A DNA stretch of 10,865 bases, taken from positions 1-10,865 of the forward strand of contig JAMOQA010000360.1 of NCBI GenBank assembly GCA_027064265.1. The letters run 5' to 3'. This document shows, in pieces, positions 1 to 5,420 of this stretch. Every line of letters starts with the position of its first letter. Positions within the stretch are counted from its first letter, which is position 1. The notes beneath the pieces are model-generated. The model was not told the DNA's origin. It made no database searches and was given only the letters and a program-made list of their open reading frames with translations. The stretch is from Acidobacteriota bacterium (GTDB lineage: Bacteria; Acidobacteriota; Polarisedimenticolia; J045). A program made the position numbers and the translations under genes.

Positions 1-1524
1 ATCCCCGGGCGCGTCAAGAGCTTCTACTCGATCTGGCGCAAGATGCAGGCGCAGAAGATCGACATCGACCAGGTCTACGACGTGATCGCGTTCCGGATCA
101 TCACCGGTACGGTCAAGGAGTGCTACGGCGCCCTCGGCATCGTTCATTCCCTGTGGCCCCCCGTCCCGGGGAGGTTCAAGGACTTCATCGCGATGCCGAA
201 GCCGAACCTCTACCAGTCGCTCCACACGACGGTGATGTCGGACGCCGGCTACCCGTTCGAGGTCCAGATCCGGACCCACGAGATGCACCGGATCGCCGAG
301 GAGGGGATCGCCGCCCACTGGCGGTACAAGGAGCAGGGGAAGCTGACCGACCGGGAGGTCGCCGGGGTCCAGTGGCTGCGGCAGGTCCTGGAGTGGCAGA
401 AGGAGGTTCGCGACTCGAAGGAGTTCCTGCGGTACGTGAAGATCGACCTCTACAACGCCGAGGTCTACGTCTTCACGCCAAAGGGCCGGGTGATCAGCCT
501 TCCGCGGGGGGCCACGCCGATCGACTTCGCCTACGCGATCCACACCGAGGTCGGGCACCAGTGCGTGGGAGCCCGGGTCAATGGCCGGCTGGTGCCCCTC
601 AAGACCCCCCTCGAGAGCGGCGACCTGGTGGAGATCATCACCCGTCCCGGTCACCAGCCGAGCCGCGACTGGCTCTCCATCGCCCGCACGACCCGGGCCC
701 GCTCGAAGATTCGCGCGTTCCTCCGGGCGGCGGAGCGGGAGAAGGCGATCGAGGTCGGGCGCTCCCTGCTCGAGAAGGAGATGCGGCGCCTGGGCATCGC
801 CGCCCGGCAGGTGCCCGACGAGGCGCGGGACGAGGCGCTCCGGAAGCTGCGGCTCGACTCCCCGGAAGACCTGTGGGAGGCGCTCGGCAGGGGGAAGGTG
901 ACGCCGGCCCAGTACCTTGACCTGGTCGTGCCCGGGCGGGAGGGGGAGGCCCGCAGGGAGTCCCTGCTGGGCCGGGTCACCGACCTCTTCCGGCGAGTGA
1001 AGGGCCAGGACAAGGTTCTCGTCCGGGGGCTGAATGACACGCTGGTTTCCCTCGCCCGGTGCTGCAACCCGATTCCCGGCGACGCGATCGTCGGGTACGT
1101 GACCCGGGGACGGGGAATCTCGGTCCACACGGAGGACTGCCCGAACCTGGAATCGCTCCGGGTCGAGCCGGACCGGTTCATCGAGGTCGACTGGGCGGTG
1201 GAAGGGGGCAGCTTCCCGGTCGGATTGCGGGTCGTCACCCAGGACCGCCCGGGCATGCTGGCCCGGGTGGCGGAGAAGCTCGAGAGCGAGAAGATCAACA
1301 TCCGGCACGCGGATGCCGGCGTGGACGAGCACGGGCGGGGCGTGATCGCGGTGGTCGCCGAGGTGACCGACCGGGCCCAGCTCGAGCGATTGATGGACCA
1401 GCTGCGGCGGATCGAGGGGGTGCACCACGTGGAGCGGGTTTCTCCGCGGGACGCCTTCACGCCGCCGGGGAGGCGCCGGAGGGGGCGGCAGCGCCCCTCC
1501 GGCCCGGAAGGAGGTCGAGGATGA
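1..1524 (+). CDS. rel: Rel/SpoT-family (p)ppGpp synthetase/hydrolase, C-terminal part (5' end outside window)
   Basis: Stringent-response enzyme that makes, and probably degrades, (p)ppGpp. The frame is open from base 1 with no start, so the HD hydrolase and the first part of the synthetase domain lie off the left edge; 507 residues are visible. In order: the end of the RelA_SpoT synthetase domain (about 1-330, with YQSLHTTV and the later GIAAHWRYK), the TGS domain (about 448-645, with VYVFTPKG and FAYAIHTEVGH), a helical region, a conserved-cysteine/zinc-finger domain with a Cys-Cys pair (1060-1065) and the TRGRG motif, a C-terminal ACT domain (about 1216-1440) and a short basic tail. The synthetase carries RFKD at 172-183. 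This is the RXKD signature known from bifunctional Rel/SpoT enzymes; monofunctional RelA has EXDD. The hydrolase is therefore probably active, but the HD residues cannot be seen. Its stop overlaps the ridA start (ATGA), so the two are probably co-translated. Confidence 0.96.
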   Translation: MPGRVKSFYSIWRKMQAQKIDIDQVYDVIAFRIITGTVKECYGALGIVHSLWPPVPGRFKDFIAMPKPNLYQSLHTTVMSDAGYPFEVQIRTHEMHRIAEEGIAAHWRYKEQGKLTDREVAGVQWLRQVLEWQKEVRDSKEFLRYVKIDLYNAEVYVFTPKGRVISLPRGATPIDFAYAIHTEVGHQCVGARVNGRLVPLKTPLESGDLVEIITRPGHQPSRDWLSIARTTRARSKIRAFLRAAEREKAIEVGRSLLEKEMRRLGIAARQVPDEARDEALRKLRLDSPEDLWEALGRGKVTPAQYLDLVVPGREGEARRESLLGRVTDLFRRVKGQDKVLVRGLNDTLVSLARCCNPIPGDAIVGYVTRGRGISVHTEDCPNLESLRVEPDRFIEVDWAVEGGSFPVGLRVVTQDRPGMLARVAEKLESEKINIRHADAGVDEHGRGVIAVVAEVTDRAQLERLMDQLRRIEGVHHVERVSPRDAFTPPGRRRRGRQRPSGPEGGRG

Positions 1525-1907
1525 GCGAGCCGAGGATCGTCGCGACGGACCGGGCACCGGGGGCGATCGGGCCCTACAGCCAGGCGGTGATCGGGGGCGG
1601 GCTGGTCTTCTGCTCCGGGCAGATAGCGATCGACCCGGTGAGCGGGGAGATGGTCGGGGAGACGGCGGCCGAGCAGGCCCGCCAGGTGCTGGCCAACCTG
1701 CGTGCCGTCCTGGAGGCGGCCGGCTCGGGCATGGATCGGGTGCTCAAGACGACGGTCTACCTGGCCGACATGGCCGACTTCGGGGCGGTCAACGAGGTCT
1801 ACGCGGAGGCGTTCGGCGGGCACCGGCCGGCCCGGGCGGCGTTCCAGGTGGCGCGGTTGCCGAAGGACGCCCTCGTGGAGATCGAGGCGGTCGCCCTGGC
1901 CCCCTGA
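1521..1907 (+). CDS. ridA: RidA-family 2-iminobutanoate/2-iminopropanoate deaminase (YjgF/YER057c/UK114)
   Basis: Small cytosolic enzyme of 128 residues, the usual family length. RidA hydrolyses reactive enamine/imine intermediates released by PLP enzymes such as threonine dehydratase, which protects other PLP enzymes. Visible family features are GPYSQAV near the N-terminus, FCSGQIAIDP, and the C-terminal signature PARAAFQVARLPKDALVEIE. In the signature, the Arg after PA binds the substrate carboxylate and the Glu of VEIEA lies in the active site. The start at 1521 is chosen because the ATG overlaps the rel stop as ATGA, the protein then begins at the usual place, and GGAGG (1510-1514) lies 6 nt upstream inside the end of rel. 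The gene ends 65 nt before the convergent rpmB stop, with a palindrome between them. Confidence 0.95.
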   Translation: MSEPRIVATDRAPGAIGPYSQAVIGGGLVFCSGQIAIDPVSGEMVGETAAEQARQVLANLRAVLEAAGSGMDRVLKTTVYLADMADFGAVNEVYAEAFGGHRPARAAFQVARLPKDALVEIEAVALAP

Positions 1908-1926
1908 CGGGGCGGCGGACGCGAAA

Positions 1927-1948
1927 CGGCCGCCCCGCGGGGCGGCCG
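1927..1948. terminator. Perfect 22-nt palindrome, likely bidirectional terminator between ridA and rpmB
   Basis: The sequence from 1927 to 1948 is a perfect GC-only palindrome (half-site CGGCCGCCCCG), able to form a 9-bp stem with a 4-nt loop in RNA from either strand. It lies between two convergent genes, the classic place for a shared terminator. On the minus strand (downstream of rpmB) it is followed by GTTTCG, a short U-tract. On the plus strand (downstream of ridA) no U-tract follows, so it probably works better for rpmB. A second 10-nt palindrome at 1962-1971 abuts the rpmB stop. Termination is inferred; only the symmetry is seen. Confidence 0.6.
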
Positions 1949-1971
1949 ACCGGGGCGGGCACCGGGCCCGG

Positions 1972-2169
1972 TCAGGATACCCGCTTGGTCACCTTGCCCG
2001 AGCGGAGGCAGCGGGTGCAGACCGTCAGCCGGACCGGCCGGCCCTTGTCGTCGACCGCCTTCACCTTGTGCAGGTTCGGCATGAACCGGCGGCGGGTCAC
2101 GTTGTGGGCGTGGCTGATCGAGTTGCCCGCCATGGGCTTCTTCCCACAGATGTCACAGGCGCGGGCCAT
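1972..2169 (-). CDS. rpmB: 50S ribosomal protein L28, zinc-ribbon (C+) form
   Basis: Protein of the large ribosomal subunit, 65 residues, a normal length for the short bacterial L28. It begins [10 protein letters not shown], followed by the family core GNSISHAHN and [10 protein letters not shown], and ends [15 protein letters not shown]. The two CxxC pairs (residues 5/8 and 51/54) mark the zinc-binding C+ form; C- paralogues lack them. The start is the ATG at 2169-2167, with GGAGGG (2182-2177, minus strand) 7 nt upstream. It reads against ridA and away from pilM, from its own promoter (see 2219-2247). Its position beside rel and ridA resembles the order I recall in Geobacter-type genomes. Confidence 0.97.
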   Translation of the reverse strand: MARACDICGKKPMAGNSISHAHNVTRRRFMPNLHKVKAVDDKGRPVRLTVCTRCLRSGKVTKRVS

Positions 2170-2218
2170 GGTCGTACCCTCCGGGCCCCGCGGGGGGGCC
2201 GTGAGCGAAAATCGCGGA

Positions 2219-2247
2219 AGTCTAGCCGCGCGGGGGCGCGCCGTCAA
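2219..2247 (-). promoter_or_regulatory. Sigma70-type promoter for rpmB
   Basis: On the minus strand there is TTGACG (2247-2242), exactly 17 nt of spacer, then TAGACT (2224-2219). These are five of six and four of six matches to the consensus -35 and -10. Transcription would start near 2212, giving a leader of about 42 nt before the rpmB ATG that includes its GGAGGG site. Position, spacing and match quality all fit; the assignment is from motifs only. Confidence 0.7.
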
Positions 2248-2313
2248 GTCCGCCCTTCTCCTTCCTCGGGGCCGGTCGAGGCGACACGGACCTTCGCGCC
2301 GTCCCGGGAGCCA

Positions 2314-2517
2314 TCCCGAACGGGTCCGGACGGTTGCCCCCCCGGGGTCGGGACCTATATTCGCCCCGAGAGGGTCCTCCCGGGCGGAGGCCGTCCCGTC
2401 CTGCCCGCGCCCGGGGGTCCCCACGGAACCTGGCGGAGCCGGTGCCCGCCGGGCGCCGCCGGAGGACGCGAGAGGAGAGGTGAAATGCCGGGAACGACGG
2501 GCGGAACCCGTTCGGGA
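2314..2517. repeat. 12-nt inverted repeat pair bracketing the pilM promoter and leader
   Basis: TCCCGAACGGGT at 2314-2325 recurs as its exact reverse complement, ACCCGTTCGGGA, at 2506-2517. Each copy is itself nearly symmetric (CCCG-NN-CGGG), like a protein-binding half-site pair. The left copy ends 8 nt before the -35 of the candidate pilM promoter, and the right copy lies inside the leader. They could be operators or the arms of a long RNA hairpin. In GC-rich DNA a chance match is not excluded. Confidence 0.4.
2334..2361 (+). promoter_or_regulatory. Sigma70-type promoter for the pilMNOPQ operon
   Basis: TTGCCC (2334-2339) is followed after 16 nt by TATATT (2356-2361), a very good -10 in a region where A/T-rich hexamers are rare. 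A start near 2368 would leave an untranslated leader of about 240 nt before pilM, unusually long for such a compact operon. It diverges from the rpmB promoter, about 90 nt away. An additional start from the weaker TTGACC/TACTTT pair at 2533-2562 is possible. Motif evidence only. Confidence 0.6.
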
Positions 2518-2658
2518 CCGTTCGGTTCCTTCTTGACCCGCCCCCTCTCCATCGCGTACTTTCGGCAGGGTTCGGATGGCGGCCCCGGAAAGGCCGGCGC
2601 GGAGGTACGTGATGCTCTTCGGGCGGTCCAGGGACCTGGTCGGGCTGGACATCGGTGA
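2485..2658 (+). CDS. Possible small upstream ORF (57 codons) in the pilM leader
   Basis: An ATG at 2485 is preceded by GAGAGGAGAGGTGAA, whose AGGAG (2473-2477) sits 7 nt away, as good a ribosome binding site as any in the window. The frame runs 57 codons to a TGA at 2656-2658, overlapping the first 47 nt of pilM in another frame. The predicted peptide is Gly/Arg/Pro-rich, starts [11 protein letters not shown], has no signal or membrane segment and matches no family I know. Its third positions are less GC-rich (about 78% before the pilM overlap, by hand count) than those of the real genes here, which speaks against a conserved protein. It could be a leader peptide coupling translation into pilM, or chance. 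Confidence 0.2.
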   Translation: MPGTTGGTRSGPFGSFLTRPLSIAYFRQGSDGGPGKAGAEVRDALRAVQGPGRAGHR

Positions 2659-3676
2659 CAGCTCGATCAAGGTCGTCGAGCTCAGGGAGATCGGTCGGGG
2701 CAAGGGGTGGGAGGTCCGCGCCCTCGCGCACGAGCCGCTCCCCCAGGAAGCCATCGTCGACGGGACGATCATGGACGCGGGGCTGGTGGTCGACACCCTC
2801 CGCCGGATCTGGGACCAGGAACGGATCCGGGAGAAGAGGGTGGCCACCGCGCTTTCGGGCCCCTCGGTGATCATCCGCCGGATCAACGTTCCCCAGATGT
2901 CCGAACAGGAGCTGGCGGAGCAGATCCGCTGGGAGGCCGAGCAGTACATTCCCTTCAATATCAACGAGGTCTCCCTCGACTATTACGTCCTCGAGGGCGC
3001 TTCCCTGGCGGGCGACGGGAACATGGACGTCATCCTGGTCGCGGCCCGCAAGGAGAAGATCGACGACTACACCTCGGTGATCGGCCAGGCGGGCCTCGAG
3101 CCGGTCGTCGTCGACGTGGCCAGTTTCGCGGCGCTCAACTGCTTCGAGGCCAACTACGGCGGTGACCTGCCCGACTCGGCGGCCCTGATCGACATCGGCG
3201 CGTCGGTGACCAGCATCTCGATCCTCCGGGGCGGGGTCAGCGTCTTCTGGCGTGACATCTCGATGGGGGGCAACCAGTACACCGACACCCTCCAGCGGGA
3301 GCTGAGCCTCTCCCGCGACCAGGCCGAGGCGGCCAAGCGCGGCGAGGCCGTCGAGGGGGTCAGCGGCGACCAGGTGCGGGAGATCCTCGGCTCGGTCAAC
3401 GAGGAGCTCTGCCACGAGATCCAGCGGACGGTCGACTTCGTCAAGGCGTTCGCCGGCTCGGAGAGCCCGCTCGAGGCGATCTTCCTGGCCGGCGGCGGGG
3501 CGCGGCTCCCGGGCCTGACCGAAACCCTGGGAGAACGGTTCGGGGCCCGGGTCGAGCTGATCGACCCGTTCCGCAACGTCAAGGTCCCCGGCGCCCTCGC
3601 GGATCGCGCGGAGGCGATGGGGCCCGACGCGGCGGTCGCCGTCGGGCTCGCGCTCAGAAAGGTGGGTGATCGATGA
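2612..3676 (+). CDS. pilM: Type IV pilus assembly protein PilM (actin-like ATPase)
   Basis: Cytoplasmic actin-like protein of the pilus alignment subcomplex. It binds the N-terminal tail of PilN and forms the ring beneath the inner membrane around the motor. The 354 residues equal the usual PilM length. The nucleotide-binding fold shows phosphate-1 DIGDSSIKV (residue 13 on), phosphate-2 [10 protein letters not shown] (about 193 on) and the adenosine motif AGGGARLPG (293-301). The ATG at 2612 is preferred over an in-frame ATG at 2576 because GGAGG (2601-2605) is 6 nt upstream and the family begins at MLFGRS; a GTG at 2609 is a near-equivalent alternative. First gene of pilMNOPQ; its stop overlaps the pilN start as ATGA. 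Confidence 0.97.
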   Translation: MLFGRSRDLVGLDIGDSSIKVVELREIGRGKGWEVRALAHEPLPQEAIVDGTIMDAGLVVDTLRRIWDQERIREKRVATALSGPSVIIRRINVPQMSEQELAEQIRWEAEQYIPFNINEVSLDYYVLEGASLAGDGNMDVILVAARKEKIDDYTSVIGQAGLEPVVVDVASFAALNCFEANYGGDLPDSAALIDIGASVTSISILRGGVSVFWRDISMGGNQYTDTLQRELSLSRDQAEAAKRGEAVEGVSGDQVREILGSVNEELCHEIQRTVDFVKAFAGSESPLEAIFLAGGGARLPGLTETLGERFGARVELIDPFRNVKVPGALADRAEAMGPDAAVAVGLALRKVGDR

Positions 3677-4278
3677 TCCGGATCAACCTGCTGGAGCAGC
3701 GCCGCCCGGAGAAGGGAGAGAAGAAGGTCACCCTGCCGGCCGATCGAATGGCGGTGGTCGGCATCACCGTCGTCGTCCTGCTGACGGTGGGTTTCATCGG
3801 CTGGCGCTGGTACGCCCTGGACTCCCGGCTGGCCGAGCTGAAACAGGAGATCTCCCGGGCGGAACAGGAGCGCAAGGAGCTGACCAAGGCGCTCCAGGCG
3901 GTGGACGAGTACCAGGCCAAGAAGGAGGCGCTCCAGAAGCGGGTCCAGCTGATCTCCGACCTGAAGCGGAAACAGAAGGTTCCCGTCCACCTGCTCGACC
4001 AGGTGAGCCGGCAGCTGCCGGATTACCTGTGGCTCGAGCAGCTCGTCGAACGGGATGGCCACGTGGAGATCAGCGGCAAGGCGACCACCTTCAACGCGGT
4101 CTCGAACTTCTACAACAACCTCAAGAACTCCCCCTGGTTCACCGACGTCGTCCTGGGCAACACGCGACAGGTGCCGGAGGGCGTCAGCTTCCAGCTTTCC
4201 TGCCGTTTCCGGCCCGTCACCGAGGAAGCGGCCGCGGAGGGCGGAAGCCAGGCGGCGGCCGCCGCGCCGAGGGGGTGA
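3673..4278 (+). CDS. pilN: Type IV pilus assembly protein PilN
   Basis: Bitopic inner-membrane protein of 201 residues, a normal length. The cytoplasmic tail [11 protein letters not shown] docks into PilM. One membrane helix follows (about 26-46, MAVVGITVVVLLTVGFIGW), then a charged coiled coil (about 50-95) and a ferredoxin-like periplasmic domain that pairs with PilO. The family's INLLP motif is seen as INLLE, so the conserved proline after the leucines is missing. The C-terminus is an Ala/Gly-rich tail. The ATG overlaps the pilM stop, indicating translational coupling. Identification rests on motif, topology and position in the operon. Confidence 0.93.
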   Translation: MIRINLLEQRRPEKGEKKVTLPADRMAVVGITVVVLLTVGFIGWRWYALDSRLAELKQEISRAEQERKELTKALQAVDEYQAKKEALQKRVQLISDLKRKQKVPVHLLDQVSRQLPDYLWLEQLVERDGHVEISGKATTFNAVSNFYNNLKNSPWFTDVVLGNTRQVPEGVSFQLSCRFRPVTEEAAAEGGSQAAAAAPRG

Positions 4279-4281
4279 GCG

Positions 4282-4881
4282 ATGGACCTCAAGAACCTGC
4301 CATGGTGGGGGAAGGTCGCGATCGCCGCCGCGATCTGCCTCGCGCTGGTCTTCGTCTCGTACAGGATGGCGCCGCTGAACTTCTCCGCGAAGGCGAAGAA
4401 GATCAAGCGACAGGAAGAGCAGCTGGAGAAGCTGCAGGCGGAGATCCGCAAGGGACGCCAGGCCCGGGCCCGCCTCGACGAGCTGGAGCGGGACATCGCC
4501 GCCCTCGAGCGGAAACTGGCCGACCTGCGCCAGGTGCTGCCGACCGAGCCGGAGCTCGGCGACCTGCTCAAGTGGATCAAGAGCCTCGCCGACCAGACCA
4601 ACCTGGACCTGCTGGTCTTCGCCCCGGGCGATCTCCAGGAGGGCGAGTTCCTGCTCGAACAGCCGATCCAGATGGAAGTTCGGGGGACGTACCACCAGCT
4701 CGGGATGTTCTTCGACCGGGTCGGGAAGCACGCCCGGATCATCAACATCGAGAACGTGACCATCCGTCCCGCGCGCAGTGGCCGGGGAGGGGCGGGCCGG
4801 GCGACGATCCAGGCCTCGTTCACGGCGAAAACGTTCATCTACCGGGACGAGAGCCAGGACGAGCAGGGAGGTGACGCATGA
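4282..4881 (+). CDS. pilO: Type IV pilus assembly protein PilO
   Basis: Inner-membrane partner of PilN, 199 residues. A short cytoplasmic start (MDLKNLPWWGK), one membrane helix (about 11-28), a long Lys/Glu/Arg-rich coiled coil (about 36-85), then the PilO periplasmic domain with LPTEPELGDLLKWI and the YHQLGMFFDRVGK stretch. PilN and PilO form heterodimers that position PilP under the secretin. The gene begins 3 nt after pilN, with GAGGGG (4269-4274) 7 nt before its ATG, and its stop overlaps the pilP start. Nothing is missing relative to the family. Confidence 0.95.
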   Translation: MDLKNLPWWGKVAIAAAICLALVFVSYRMAPLNFSAKAKKIKRQEEQLEKLQAEIRKGRQARARLDELERDIAALERKLADLRQVLPTEPELGDLLKWIKSLADQTNLDLLVFAPGDLQEGEFLLEQPIQMEVRGTYHQLGMFFDRVGKHARIINIENVTIRPARSGRGGAGRATIQASFTAKTFIYRDESQDEQGGDA

Positions 4882-5420
4882 GCGAAGCCCGCGTCGTGAA
4901 CGGGGTCCTCGCCGGGCTCGCCGTGCTGGTCGCCGTCGCCCTCGCGCTGCCGGCGATGGCGGGGGACCAGGGGGCCGCGCCCGGGGAGGGGCAGGTCCTC
5001 GACCAGATCCGGCAGGACAGCGAGGCCGTGATCAGCGGCCGCCACTTCACCTACGACCCGGCGGGACGCAGGGACCCGTTCGAGCCCCTGGTCCGGGCGC
5101 GGAAGGAGTTCAAGGGGAAGCGCCCGAAGGGAATCGCCGGGATGCTGGTCTCGGAGATCGACCTCAAGGGGATCTTCGTCGGCCCCGACGGAGAACCCCT
5201 CGCGCTGTTCCAGGGATCGGACAACCGGGGGTACACCCTCCGGGTGGGCGACTACGTCTACGATGCCCGGCTCATCTCGATCGACCCCCGGCGGGGCGTC
5301 GTGGTGTTCCGGCAGCAGGTGGACGACCCCCGGCGGATCAAGCCCTACCGGGACGTGATCAAGAGGCTTCAGCCGATCGACGAGGACGAAGATCCTCTCG
5401 CTGAGGAGGAGGGCGCATGA
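4878..5420 (+). CDS. pilP: Type IV pilus assembly protein PilP, without a lipobox
   Basis: Periplasmic connector between PilN/PilO and the N-domains of PilQ, 180 residues. It has a signal-like N-terminus (hydrophobic about 10-27, probable cleavage after ALPAMA), a flexible linker, the family motif GRRDPFEPL (about 63-71), and a beta-rich C-terminal domain containing IDLKGIF, GYTLRVGDYVYD and a charged DEDEDP tail. The characterised PilP proteins of Neisseria and Pseudomonas are lipoproteins. This one contains no cysteine at all, so it must be either released into the periplasm or held by an uncleaved anchor. The ATG overlaps the pilO stop and the TGA overlaps the pilQ start. Confidence 0.93.
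   Translation: MSEARVVNGVLAGLAVLVAVALALPAMAGDQGAAPGEGQVLDQIRQDSEAVISGRHFTYDPAGRRDPFEPLVRARKEFKGKRPKGIAGMLVSEIDLKGIFVGPDGEPLALFQGSDNRGYTLRVGDYVYDARLISIDPRRGVVVFRQQVDDPRRIKPYRDVIKRLQPIDEDEDPLAEEEGA

Larger units (their letters stand above)
2170..2611. other. Divergent intergenic region between rpmB and pilM
   Basis: About 440 nt without a convincing conserved gene. From left to right it holds the rpmB ribosome binding site, the rpmB promoter reading left (2219-2247), one arm of a 12-nt inverted repeat (2314-2325), a promoter reading right (2334-2361), a small ORF with a strong ribosome binding site (from 2485), the second repeat arm (2506-2517), a weaker possible promoter (TTGACC 2533-2538, TACTTT 2557-2562, 18-nt spacer) and the pilM ribosome binding site GGAGG (2601-2605). 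The longer reading frames crossing this region are shadows of neighbouring genes and resemble no family I know. Confidence 0.75.

Noticed and set aside
2355..2552. 65-codon minus-strand frame in the rpmB-pilM gap
   Set aside because: Pro/Gly/Arg-rich, no family resemblance, and it runs across the candidate pilM promoter and leader. Treated as chance.
2576..2611. Earlier in-frame pilM start at 2576
   Set aside because: It would add 12 residues unlike any PilM N-terminus. The ATG at 2612 has GGAGG at 6 nt and matches the family start.
3154..4731. 525-codon minus-strand frame opposite pilM, pilN and pilO
   Set aside because: Same kind of GC-driven shadow. It spans three real genes, has no recognisable domain and no ribosome binding site that I could support.
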